Shown: positions 19,427 to 27,141 of the stretch, piece by piece
Layout: the number at the start of each line of letters is the position of its first letter
Position numbering within the stretch: the first letter of the stretch is position 1
Assembly: GCA_945952415.1 (NCBI GenBank)
Contig: CAMFIF010000016.1
Span: forward strand, 29,477 to 93,476
Reading direction: 5' to 3'
Length of the DNA: 64,000 nucleotides
From: an uncultured Rhizobium sp.
GTDB lineage: Bacteria; Pseudomonadota; Alphaproteobacteria; Rhizobiales; Rhizobiaceae
Position numbers and translations under genes: made by a program
Notes under the pieces: model-generated
What the model was told of the DNA's origin: nothing
The model's input: the letters and a program-made list of their open reading frames with translations, nothing else
Databases searched by the model: none

Positions 19427-20230
19427 TTAAGCAAAATAGGCGGAAACGGTGCCGTAGGGGCCGAAATCCGCGACGATGGTATCGCCGTGGCGGGCCTCCA
19501 CCGGGCGGATGAAGGAGCCCGAGAGCACCACATCGCCCGCCGAAATGGAAGAGCCATATTGGCCGAGCCGGTTCGCCAGCCAGGCAATGCCCGCGGCCGG
19601 ATGGTTGAGCACGCCCGCGCCCAGACCCGTTTCCTCGATCTCGCCATTGCGCGAGACGATGGCACCCATCCAGCGCATGTCCGCATCGAGCGGCCGCACG
19701 GGGCGTCCGCCCATGACGATGCCGCCATTGGCTGCATTGTCCGAGATGGTGTCGAAGATCGTGCGGGTCTTCTTCGTTTCCGGGTCGACGCGCAGGATGC
19801 GGGTATCGAGGATCTCCAGCGAGGGCGTGATGAAATCCGTGGCGTTCAACACGTCGAAGATGGTGACGCCCGGCCCCTTCAGCGGCGCCTTCATGACGAA
19901 GGCGATCTCCGCCTCGATGCGGGGCTGGATGAAGCGGTCGGCGGGGATCGTCGCACTGTCGGGGAAGAACATGTCGTCGAACAGCACGCCGGAATCCGGA
20001 ATGTTGATGTTCAGCGCATATTGCATGGCCTTGGAAGTGAGCCCGATCTTCCAGCCCTTGACGACGAGGCCGCTCTCGATCTTCAGACGCACCAGCTCGG
20101 CCTGCACGCGGTAGGCGTCGTCCATGGTGCCACCGGGGAAATCATGGCTGAGCAAGCGGATCTGGGTGCGGTTCTTCTCGGCATCGAAGAGGCGCCGGGC
20201 GGCGTCCTTGATCTGGTCTTCGGTCAGCAT
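19427..20230 (-). CDS. hpaH: 2-oxo-hept-4-ene-1,7-dioate hydratase
   Basis: 267 aa, same family and length as E. coli HpaH and related to the MhpD/XylJ hydratases. Conserved segments are KGWKIGLTSKAMQ, the metal-site acidic cluster around IEAEIAFVM, PSLEILD, and the closing GDTIVADFGPYGTVSAYF. It hydrates 2-oxohept-4-ene-1,7-dioate to the substrate of HpaI. Its start codon overlaps the hpaG stop (TGATG), so translation is coupled; hpaI follows after 13 bases. Confidence 0.94.
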   Translation of the reverse strand: MLTEDQIKDAARRLFDAEKNRTQIRLLSHDFPGGTMDDAYRVQAELVRLKIESGLVVKGWKIGLTSKAMQYALNINIPDSGVLFDDMFFPDSATIPADRFIQPRIEAEIAFVMKAPLKGPGVTIFDVLNATDFITPSLEILDTRILRVDPETKKTRTIFDTISDNAANGGIVMGGRPVRPLDADMRWMGAIVSRNGEIEETGLGAGVLNHPAAGIAWLANRLGQYGSSISAGDVVLSGSFIRPVEARHGDTIVADFGPYGTVSAYFA

Positions 20231-21102
20231 CAGGCGGTTCCCTCGTCTGCGACGGTGTTTCTCAAAATGCCGATCCCATCGGCCTCAACCTCGATGACGT
20301 CGCCCGGCTTCAGCCAGACCGGCGGATCGAAGCGCGCACCCGCACCCGTCGGCGTGCCGGTGACGATGACGTCGCCCGGAACCAGCGTGGTGAAGGTGGA
20401 GATATAGTTGATGATCTTGCGGAAGGAAAAGATCATCCGGCTCGTGCGGTCGTCCTGGCGCACCTCGCCATTGACGCGGGTGACGAGGCGGATATCGGCG
20501 AGCTGGCTTTCGTCTCGGTAGGGCACGAGCCAGGGGCCGATCGAGCCGGTACGGTCGAAATTCTTGCCCTGGGTCACGTTGAACTTGGCATGGCGCACCC
20601 AGTCGCGGATCGTGCCCTCGTTGCAGAGCGTCAGGGCCGCGATGTGGTCGAGCGCATCGGCCTCGGCAATGCGGCGGCCGCCCTTGCCGATGACGATGAC
20701 GATCTCGCCCTCGTAATCGAGCTGCGGGCTTTCCGGCGGCCGGATCAGCGGCCGGTCATGGCCGGTGAAGGAGCGCGGAAAGCGGATGAAGAGCGAGGGA
20801 TTGGAGGGGGCTTGCTGCCCATCCTTGTATTCCTCGTTGCGGTCGGGGAAGTTCACGCCGACGCAGATCAGCTTTTCGGGCGTCAGGAGCGGGATTTCAT
20901 AGGTGATCTCGGAGACCGGGATATCCGGCTGAAGCCCGTGCGATGCCTCTTCCAGACGATGCAGCGCACCCGCCTCCACCACGGACTGGAGGGTCGGATA
21001 ATCCGTGCCGAAACGGGCGGACAGATCGATCACGCCGGTCTCGGCGATGATCCCGTAGCCGGCCTGTCCATTCCGGGTAAAGCTTGCGAAGCGGGTGTGC
21101 AT
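20230..21102 (-). CDS. hpaG: Fumarylacetoacetate hydrolase family isomerase/decarboxylase of the hpa pathway (single domain)
   Basis: 290 aa with one FAH domain: ICVGVNFPDRNEEYK, the metal-binding Glu in DYEGEIVIVIG, LCNEGTIRDWVRHAKF, and the end GDVIVTGTPTGAG. In E. coli HpaG is a fusion of two such domains (decarboxylase and HHDD isomerase) of about 430 aa; here only one is present and no second FAH gene is nearby, so one enzyme may do both jobs or a second copy lies elsewhere. The ATG at 21102 is chosen because AGGA sits 7 bases before it. A hairpin-rich 119-base spacer separates it from hpaD. Confidence 0.88.
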   Translation of the reverse strand: MHTRFASFTRNGQAGYGIIAETGVIDLSARFGTDYPTLQSVVEAGALHRLEEASHGLQPDIPVSEITYEIPLLTPEKLICVGVNFPDRNEEYKDGQQAPSNPSLFIRFPRSFTGHDRPLIRPPESPQLDYEGEIVIVIGKGGRRIAEADALDHIAALTLCNEGTIRDWVRHAKFNVTQGKNFDRTGSIGPWLVPYRDESQLADIRLVTRVNGEVRQDDRTSRMIFSFRKIINYISTFTTLVPGDVIVTGTPTGAGARFDPPVWLKPGDVIEVEADGIGILRNTVADEGTA

Positions 21103-21147
21103 GGGCATGTCCTGATAGGTTTTCGGGCAATCGGGGGCCACCCGCCT

Positions 21148-21216
21148 CATCTCCCCCACGGGGAGATGGTGCCGGCAGGGCGGATGAGGGGGCGGCAATC
21201 AATGCGCCCCCTCATC
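21148..21216. repeat. Two strong hairpins between hpaD and hpaG (RIME-like)
   Basis: GATGAGGGGGCG/CGCCCCCTCATC (21183-21216) has perfect 12-base arms with a 10-base loop, and CATCTCCCC/GGGGAGATG (21148-21168) has 9-base arms with a 3-base loop. The sequence resembles intergenic mosaic repeats common in rhizobia. No T-run follows on the minus strand, so they are not ordinary terminators; they may trim or stabilise hpa mRNA. Confidence 0.65.
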
Positions 21217-21221
21217 AAGAC

Positions 21222-22202
21222 TCAAGGCGCGATGATCGGGGTTGCGCTGAGGCTGGAATCGCGCACTTCGGTCCCGGCGAACAGGCTGCCATGCTCGAAC
21301 CAGCTCTTCGGTGCGGGCGCGCCCCAGAGCGTCTGGCGCTGCGGGTCCTTCAGGTCCCACTTGATCGGCTCCAGATCCGGATCGACGGTCTGGTAGTCCG
21401 AGCAGTAGATCTCGATGCGGTGGCCATCGGGATCGAGGATGTAGAGGAAGAAGGCGTTCGAGATGCCGTGGCGGCCCGGGCCACGCTCGATGTTCTTGAG
21501 GTAGCCGGTGGTCGACATCAGGTCGAGGAGATCGATGATGTTGAGGGGTGTCGGCACCCAGAAGGCGGTGTGGTGGAGGCGCGGACCGCGGCCATTGGTG
21601 AAGGCCATGTCATGCACACCGCCCTTGCGGTGCAGCCAGGCGGCCCAGAGCTTCTTCGATTCTTCATCTTCCGTGTACTCGGTCACGCGGAAGCCCATCT
21701 CGCTGTAGAAGGCGACGGAGGCATCGACATCGGGCGAGAAGCAGTTGAAGTGGTCGATGCGCAGCGGCTTCACGCCCTTGTAGAGCTTGTACTGCTGGTG
21801 GATCGGGGCCAAACGGTCCATCTTGTGATAGAATTCCAGCGGAATGCCGAAATTGTCCCGGGTGCGCAGCGTCCGGCCCTGATAGGGGCGTTCGACCCAC
21901 TCGGTCGGCAGGCCCTTCTTCTCGAAGAAGGACTTGGCGCGGTCGAGGTCTTCCTCGCCATAGACCTTCATGCCGAGCACGTTGGCGACGGCTTCCGCAC
22001 CCTGCTTCAGCACGATGCAGTGATGGCCGCGCTCTTCCATGGCGCGCAGATAGATGGCGTTCTGGTCCTCGTAGCTCACCTGCAGGCCGAGTGTATCGAC
22101 ATAGAAGGCGCGCGAGGCGGCAAGATCCTTGACGATGAATTCCACGTGGCTCAAACGCACCGTATTGAATTCGGGATAGAGATTGGGGCTGGGTATGGGC
22201 AT
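21222..22202 (-). CDS. hpaD: 3,4-dihydroxyphenylacetate 2,3-dioxygenase (type I extradiol, VOC fold)
   Basis: 326 aa. Four VOC-type modules as in the Brevibacterium HPCD and Arthrobacter MndD enzymes, not the LigB-type protein of E. coli. Metal ligands are recognisable as His in RIDHFNCFS, His in LHHTAFWV and Glu in HRIEIYC. It cleaves the homoprotocatechuate ring next to the hydroxyls to give 5-carboxymethyl-2-hydroxymuconate semialdehyde; whether Fe(II) or Mn(II) is used cannot be seen. The ATG at 22202 has GAGGAG upstream. It lies between hpaE and hpaG, with hairpins in the gaps on both sides. Confidence 0.94.
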   Translation of the reverse strand: MPIPSPNLYPEFNTVRLSHVEFIVKDLAASRAFYVDTLGLQVSYEDQNAIYLRAMEERGHHCIVLKQGAEAVANVLGMKVYGEEDLDRAKSFFEKKGLPTEWVERPYQGRTLRTRDNFGIPLEFYHKMDRLAPIHQQYKLYKGVKPLRIDHFNCFSPDVDASVAFYSEMGFRVTEYTEDEESKKLWAAWLHRKGGVHDMAFTNGRGPRLHHTAFWVPTPLNIIDLLDLMSTTGYLKNIERGPGRHGISNAFFLYILDPDGHRIEIYCSDYQTVDPDLEPIKWDLKDPQRQTLWGAPAPKSWFEHGSLFAGTEVRDSSLSATPIIAP

Positions 22203-22268
22203 GTCGCTCCTCCTCGGCGCTTTGTCTTGCCTTCCCTTTCGGCAAGCGGCCGTCACAGTCTAGAGATG

Positions 22269-22288
22269 GCCCCGGCAGGCGCCGGGGC
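22269..22288. other. Intercistronic hairpin between hpaE and hpaD
   Basis: GCCCCGGC (22269-22276) pairs with GCCGGGGC (22281-22288) around AGGC. There is no T-run on the minus strand, so it may modulate mRNA stability or differential expression within the hpa operon rather than terminate it. Confidence 0.5.
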
Positions 22289-22307
22289 TTTGATCAGGTT
22301 CGGCCGT

Positions 22308-23825
22308 TCAGCCGCCAAGCTTCTGGATGGCATGGGCCGTGGTGGCGAAGGCGACATTCTTCGTTTCCATGTAGAAATCGAAGGACCAGTCGCCGCCATC
22401 GCGGCCGATGCCGGAATTCTTCACCCCGCCGAAGGGCGTGGGCAGGTGGCGCACGTTTTCCGAGTTCACCCAGATCATGCCGGCTTCCAGCTGATCGGTG
22501 ATGCGCAGCGCGCGGGTGACATCGGAGGTCCAGAGATAGCCGGTGAGACCGTACTGGACATCGTTGGCGAGCCGGACGGCCTCTGCCTCGTCGGTGAAGG
22601 AGATGGCCGAAAGCACCGGCCCGAAGATTTCTTCCTGAGCGATGCGCATGTCGTTCTTCACGCCGGTGAAGAGGGTGGGCGAGACATAGCAGCCGCCGCC
22701 CGGGCCTTCGAACTTCTCGCCGCCTGCGGCGACCGTCGCGCCTTCGCTGCGGCCGATGCCGATATATTCGAGCACCTTCTTTTCGTGCACCGGATGGATG
22801 AGCGGGCCGATGACCGTCTTCGGATCCAGCGGATGGCCGACCGGAATGCGCTTTGCTTTCTCCGCAACAAGCGCCGTGAACCGGTCATAGACCGAAGCCT
22901 CGACCAGCAGGCGCGAAGAGGAGGTGCAGCGCTCGCCGTTCAGCGAATAGATCATGAAGACGGCGGCATCGGCAGCGCGCTCCAGATCCGCATCGGCAAA
23001 CACGATGACCGGGTTCTTGCCGCCGAGCTCGAAATGGACGCGCTTCAGCGTGTCGGCGCCCTGCTTCATGATCATCGAACCGGTGCGGCTTTCGCCGACA
23101 AAGCCGATGGCCTTGATATCGGGATGTTCGGTCAGCGCCTTGCCGGCATCTTCCCCAAGGCCGTTGACGAGGTTCCAGACGCCCTTCGGCAGGCCGGCCT
23201 CTTCGGCGATCTCGACGAGAAGACGGGCGGTCAGCGGCGAGAATTCGGCCGGCTTGTGCACCACCGTGCAGCCTGCGGCAAGCGCCGGCGCGATCTTCCA
23301 GGTGGAGAGCATGAAGGGCGTGTTCCACGGCGTGATGACGCCGACGGGCCCGATGGGCGTGCGGGTGGTGATGTTGAGCTGGCCGGGCGCGCGCAGTGCC
23401 TTGCCATCGCGGGCCTCCGGCGCGCGGTCGGCGAAGAAGCGGAAGTTTTCCGCGCCGCGCAACGCTGCCTTCGCCATGAATTTCAGCGACTGCCCGGTAT
23501 CCATGCATTCGACGAAGGCGATTTCCTCGGCGCGGGCAACGATCGCATCGGCGATCTTGTGGAGGATTTTCTTGCGCTCCTCGCCAGAGACGGCCGCCCA
23601 GGCCGGGAAGGCAGCCTTGGCGGCCTTTGCCGCGCGATCGATATCGGCGGCCTTGCCCTTGGCGACAGTCGCAATCGGCTTCAGGTCGACGGGCGAGATG
23701 ATCTCGAAGGTCTCGCCGTCGGCAGCCGGCACGGCTTCCCCGTTGATATGGTTGAGCACGCCGTCTTTTCTGAACCGGGCGAGATAGGCTTCGGCCTTCT
23801 TCAGGTTTTCTTCGAGTGAGGACAT
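22308..23825 (-). CDS. hpaE: 5-carboxymethyl-2-hydroxymuconate semialdehyde dehydrogenase
   Basis: 505 aa NAD-dependent aldehyde dehydrogenase, normal length for HpaE. Visible are PVGVITPWNTPFMLSTWKIA (cofactor region), the catalytic glutamate in FELGGKNPVIVFADAD near 266, the catalytic cysteine in NGERCTSSSR near 300, and the C-terminal FGGVKNSGIGRDGG. It oxidises the ring-cleavage semialdehyde to 5-carboxymethyl-2-hydroxymuconate, feeding HpaF. It is the second gene of the minus-strand operon after hpaF. Confidence 0.95.
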   Translation of the reverse strand: MSSLEENLKKAEAYLARFRKDGVLNHINGEAVPAADGETFEIISPVDLKPIATVAKGKAADIDRAAKAAKAAFPAWAAVSGEERKKILHKIADAIVARAEEIAFVECMDTGQSLKFMAKAALRGAENFRFFADRAPEARDGKALRAPGQLNITTRTPIGPVGVITPWNTPFMLSTWKIAPALAAGCTVVHKPAEFSPLTARLLVEIAEEAGLPKGVWNLVNGLGEDAGKALTEHPDIKAIGFVGESRTGSMIMKQGADTLKRVHFELGGKNPVIVFADADLERAADAAVFMIYSLNGERCTSSSRLLVEASVYDRFTALVAEKAKRIPVGHPLDPKTVIGPLIHPVHEKKVLEYIGIGRSEGATVAAGGEKFEGPGGGCYVSPTLFTGVKNDMRIAQEEIFGPVLSAISFTDEAEAVRLANDVQYGLTGYLWTSDVTRALRITDQLEAGMIWVNSENVRHLPTPFGGVKNSGIGRDGGDWSFDFYMETKNVAFATTAHAIQKLGG

Positions 23826-23871
23826 GGGAACACTTTCCGTAGGATGCCACCCTTTTCGGGGACGGCGGATT

Positions 23872-24258
23872 TCACTTGTCGCGAAGGCGGGGATGAATGG
23901 CGTTCTTCTTCCAGCTGAGTTCCGAATCGATCTCCCGGATCTCGAGCGAAAGGGCGAAGTGCGGCGTTTCGAACCGCTGCTTCAGGAAGCCGGTGACGGC
24001 GGAGAAGATCGCCTCGCCGGTGCGCTTTTTGTCTTCGGCGCTGCGGCCCTTGCCGATCCGGAATTCCATGTCGAGAAAGGCATTTTCCGCGAGATCGTCA
24101 GCAATCGACCAGGCATCGGCCCGGAAGGTGCGCACGCGCACCGCACCCACTTCGAAGAGGCCTGTCGAAAGAATCGTTTCGCGCACAAGACCGCAGAGCG
24201 CGGTCATGTCCACATCGGCTTCGAGATTGGCCGAATACTCCATTCTGAAATGCGGCAT
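23872..24258 (-). CDS. hpaF: 5-carboxymethyl-2-hydroxymuconate delta-isomerase
   Basis: 128 aa CHMI of the tautomerase superfamily, which uses the N-terminal proline as base. The frame could start at 24264 (Met-Glu-Met-Pro), but the ATG at 24258 gives Met-Pro-His-Phe, matching E. coli HpaF, and GGGAGGA lies 6 bases before it, while for 24264 that site would touch the ATG. After Met removal Pro1 is exposed, so the choice of start is functionally decisive. It isomerises the muconate made by HpaE. First gene of the operon, divergent from hpaR. Confidence 0.95.
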   Translation of the reverse strand: MPHFRMEYSANLEADVDMTALCGLVRETILSTGLFEVGAVRVRTFRADAWSIADDLAENAFLDMEFRIGKGRSAEDKKRTGEAIFSAVTGFLKQRFETPHFALSLEIREIDSELSWKKNAIHPRLRDK

Positions 24259-24305
24259 TTCCATCCTCCCCGGCGGCTTGCCTTGCGGTCTGCCGCCTCA
24301 TGTAA

Positions 24306-24317
24306 TTAACATGTTAA
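24306..24317. promoter_or_regulatory. Candidate HpaR operator in the hpaF-hpaR intergenic region
   Basis: TTAACATGTTAA is a perfect 12-base palindrome in the divergent promoter region. Its core AACATGTTAA recurs in the hpaB-hpaA intergenic region at 27063-27072. HpaR of E. coli represses the meta operon and itself from sites in the equivalent region, so this is the natural operator candidate. Confidence 0.65.
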
Positions 24318-24471
24318 ATAGTTGCGCCTCTTTGTCAAGCATGCTCTTCGATTATTTGGCGGCCTGCTTGTCGCGGGGAAAAAGAGGCGGGCGTTGCCAA
24401 ACAAATTGCCGCTCCTTTATAAGCCCATTGAGCCGCATGCCCTGTCCGACCCCCGGCGGAGCGGCCCCTTT

Positions 24472-24951
24472 ATGGAGAGATCCTTGCTGCCGAAGAATAC
24501 GCGCCGTTCGCTGCCCATGTCGCTGCTCCGCGGACGCGAAGCGGTGATGTCGAAATTCCGGCCCATGCTGGCGCGCCACAATGTCAGCGAACAGCAGTGG
24601 CGCGTGCTGCGCGTCCTGCAGGAGACGGGGCCGCTCGACGCATCGGAGGTCTGCGAGAGGGCATCGATCCTGGCACCGAGCCTCACGCGCATCATCAAGA
24701 CGCTGGTCGAGCGGCAGTTCATCACCGTGGGGAAATTCAAGGGCGACGGCCGCCGCGTGCAGCTCTCCATCGCGCCGCCCGGAACCGCGCTGATCGAGGA
24801 ACTGCAGCCTGAGCGGCAGGCGATCTACGACGAGATCGAGCGCCGGTTCGGACCGGAACGGATCGAGGAACTGCTCGACCTGCTCGAAGCGCTGATCGTC
24901 AGCCAGAACGGCATGGGTGAGGAAACGGCTCTGGAGGCGGCGGAGGATTAA
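24472..24951 (+). CDS. hpaR: MarR-family repressor of homoprotocatechuate degradation
   Basis: 159 aa from the ATG at 24472; the start aligns with known HpaR, which has short basic N-termini before SLLRGREAVMSKFRPML. The winged helix includes VSEQQWRVLRVLQETGPLDA, the recognition helix ILAPSLTRIIKTLVERQF, and the wing KGDGRRVQLSI. It is divergent from hpaFEDGHI and convergent with hpaC, their stops overlapping by 4 bases. By analogy it represses the hpa meta-cleavage operon until 4-hydroxyphenylacetate or homoprotocatechuate binds. Confidence 0.92.
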   Translation: MERSLLPKNTRRSLPMSLLRGREAVMSKFRPMLARHNVSEQQWRVLRVLQETGPLDASEVCERASILAPSLTRIIKTLVERQFITVGKFKGDGRRVQLSIAPPGTALIEELQPERQAIYDEIERRFGPERIEELLDLLEALIVSQNGMGEETALEAAED

Positions 24952-25460
24952 CCCCCGAAGCCGCCATTGGCGAAGGTGGCAGGGCGCATGTAGGCGCGGT
25001 CCATGTAGAGGAGCGCGTTGCCGTCGGCCCGGCGGCGAATGCCGGTGACGCGGGCGATCATGATGTTGTGGGTGCCGGCCTGCTGCACCGTCTCGATCTC
25101 ACAATCGAAATTGACGATCGCATCCTTCAGCGCCGGCGTGCCCGATTCCATCGCCACCCATTCGGCTGCGGCATAACGCTCGGCCATGTCCTGCACCTGG
25201 CCAGCGAACTTGCCCGCCAGATGCTGGTGCTCATGGGTGAGCACGTTGACGCAGAAGCGCCCGTTCGACAGGAACAGGTCGCGCTGCGCCGACTTGCCGT
25301 TCATGCAGACGAGGAGGGACGGCGGATCGTCCGAGACGCTGCACATGGCGGTGGCGGTAAACCCGCCACGCCCGTGCGGCCCGTCCGTGGTGATGATGTT
25401 GACCGGCGCACAGACGCGGGCCATGGCATCGCGGAACTCGCCCTTGGATACTTCGGTCAT
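24948..25460 (-). CDS. hpaC: 4-hydroxyphenylacetate 3-monooxygenase reductase component
   Basis: 170 aa, the same length as E. coli HpaC, with the flavin reductase fold: DAMARVCAPVNIITTDG, GGFTATAMCSVSDDPPSLLVC, RFCVNVLTHEHQ, and a YMDRAYMRP ending. It reduces FAD with NADH for HpaB. The ATG at 25460 is preferred because GGGGAGGGCGAGG lies just before it; the frame also has a GTG at 25490 overlapping the hpaB stop. Directly downstream of hpaB on the minus strand. Terminal stop overlaps that of hpaR. Confidence 0.94.
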   Translation of the reverse strand: MTEVSKGEFRDAMARVCAPVNIITTDGPHGRGGFTATAMCSVSDDPPSLLVCMNGKSAQRDLFLSNGRFCVNVLTHEHQHLAGKFAGQVQDMAERYAAAEWVAMESGTPALKDAIVNFDCEIETVQQAGTHNIMIARVTGIRRRADGNALLYMDRAYMRPATFANGGFGG

Positions 25461-25486
25461 CGCCTCGCCCTCCCCGTCATCATGGA

Positions 25487-27046
25487 TCACTCGGCAGCCG
25501 CCTTCAGCGGGTCCTGGTGGAACGACTGCTCCCAGGTATCACCGGTCCAGCCATTCTCGTCGTAGTCGCTCATGCAGGTATCGACGAGTGCTTCCATTTC
25601 GCGCAGCCGCCCGGTGCGTTCGGCGCCCTTCAGCACCTGCAGGCGGACCTCTTCCGGCGCGCCGGCATAGTTCAGCTCGTAGAGCGCATGGCGGCCACCG
25701 AATTCCGTACCCGTCGCATCCCAGAGCAGTTTCATGATCTTGATTCGCTCGATGTGGCTCATGTCGTTGGAGCCGCGGACATATTGCGCGAGATACTTGT
25801 TGATCTCGGGATTGTGGAAGTCCTTGGCCGAGGACGGCAGGTAGATGAGGCCCGAGGCCACAGTCCGGCGGACCATGTCGATGACCTTGGGATAGGCTTC
25901 CGACATGAAGGTGCGGTAGCAGAGGGCTGCTTCCATGTTGGGCAGCACCGCGCCATTCGCCCACGGCTGCGGATTATAGGCCATGGCATTGGAGAAGGCC
26001 CAGAACTGGTGGCGGATGGCAATCACTTCGCCGAGCATCGCCTGATTGCCGCGGAAGGCATCGCCACCCGTGGCGCGCAGCGCCTTGGCAAGCAGCCCTG
26101 CGAGGAAATCGAGCTTCACCGCAAGCCGGGTGCAGCCCTGGAAGCAGTAGCCGTGCATGAAGCCCGAGGCCGGGTGGAAGGACAGGATCTTCTGCGCGTC
26201 GCGCAGGACCAGCACGTCTTCCCAGGGGATGAAGACATTGTCCAGCACCAGGATCGCATCGTTCTCGTCGAAGCGCGAGGAGAGCGGATAGTCGAAGGGC
26301 AGGCCTGCCGTGTTCGCGGTCTCCTCGTAGGAGACGCGGCAGAACATCTTGATGCCGGGCGCATTCATCGGAACGATGAACATGACCGAGAGAGAGGGAT
26401 CTTCCGTTACCGTTGCCGAAGACTGGGCTAAGAAATTGTAGTGGGTGAGTGCCGATGAAGTGGCAACCACCTTCGCGCCCGAGACATAGATGCCCGCATC
26501 GGTTTCCTTGGTGATGTGGACGAAGACATCCTTCACCTGGTCGGCCGGCTTGTGGCGGTCGATGGGCGGATTTACGATCGCGTGGTTCATGAAAAGCACG
26601 CTTTCCTGCGCGCGCTTGTGCCAGGCAAGGGCATTGTCCTTGAAGGGACCGTACCAGTCGGCATTGGCGCCGAGCGTGTTCATCAGCGCTGCCTTGTAAT
26701 CGGCGGTGCGGCCCATCCAGCCATAGGACATGCGCGCCCAGTCTGCGATCGCGCCCTGCTGGGCGACGAGTTCGGCCGAAGACTTCGCCACGCGGAAATA
26801 CTTGTGCGTATAGCCGCCATTGCCCGTATCGGTCGGCGAGGTCAGGCGATCCTTCTTGGCCGGATCGTGCAGCGCATCGTAAAGACGGGCGAGCGACCGG
26901 ACCGAATTGCGCATGGCGGGATGGGTGGTCACGTCCTCGACGCGCTCGCCATTGATGTAGACCTCGCGGCCATCCCGGAGGCTCTCCAGGTATTCGGCCC
27001 CGGTGAAGGGACGGGTCTTGTCGGCGCGGATATCTTCGGGGCGCAT
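25487..27046 (-). CDS. hpaB: 4-hydroxyphenylacetate 3-monooxygenase oxygenase component
   Basis: 519 aa, one residue off the usual HpaB length. It is the large component of the FAD-dependent hydroxylase that converts 4-hydroxyphenylacetate to homoprotocatechuate with FADH2 supplied by HpaC. Recognisable parts are RPFTGAEYLESLRDGREVYI at the N-terminus, the DRHKP segment, and the C-terminal YVRGSNDMSHIERIKIMKLL. The ATG at 27046 is chosen because AGGAGGAGAG stands before it; the frame is open to 27076 but that stretch contains the ribosome site and operator. First gene of hpaBC, divergent from hpaA. Confidence 0.95.
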   Translation of the reverse strand: MRPEDIRADKTRPFTGAEYLESLRDGREVYINGERVEDVTTHPAMRNSVRSLARLYDALHDPAKKDRLTSPTDTGNGGYTHKYFRVAKSSAELVAQQGAIADWARMSYGWMGRTADYKAALMNTLGANADWYGPFKDNALAWHKRAQESVLFMNHAIVNPPIDRHKPADQVKDVFVHITKETDAGIYVSGAKVVATSSALTHYNFLAQSSATVTEDPSLSVMFIVPMNAPGIKMFCRVSYEETANTAGLPFDYPLSSRFDENDAILVLDNVFIPWEDVLVLRDAQKILSFHPASGFMHGYCFQGCTRLAVKLDFLAGLLAKALRATGGDAFRGNQAMLGEVIAIRHQFWAFSNAMAYNPQPWANGAVLPNMEAALCYRTFMSEAYPKVIDMVRRTVASGLIYLPSSAKDFHNPEINKYLAQYVRGSNDMSHIERIKIMKLLWDATGTEFGGRHALYELNYAGAPEEVRLQVLKGAERTGRLREMEALVDTCMSDYDENGWTGDTWEQSFHQDPLKAAAE

Positions 27047-27062
27047 GGGCTCTCTCCTCCTG

Positions 27063-27072
27063 AACATGTTAA
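27063..27072. promoter_or_regulatory. Candidate HpaR/HpaA-region operator before hpaB
   Basis: AACATGTTAA is identical to ten bases of the hpaF-hpaR palindrome at 24308-24317. It lies just upstream of the hpaB ribosome site, overlapping the expected transcription start. It suggests that the same repressor acts on hpaBC in this organism. Confidence 0.5.
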
Positions 27073-27141
27073 GCAAGGATAGGCCGGACAGCGCCGATCG
27101 GCCATGGACATTTCCGGCAATTCGCTGGTACTTTTTCCGGC

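Noticed and set aside
21084..23819. A 911-codon plus-strand open frame across hpaG-hpaE
   Set aside because: It is the antisense shadow of three well-supported hpa genes in GC-rich DNA; no family similarity in the translation and no ribosome site.
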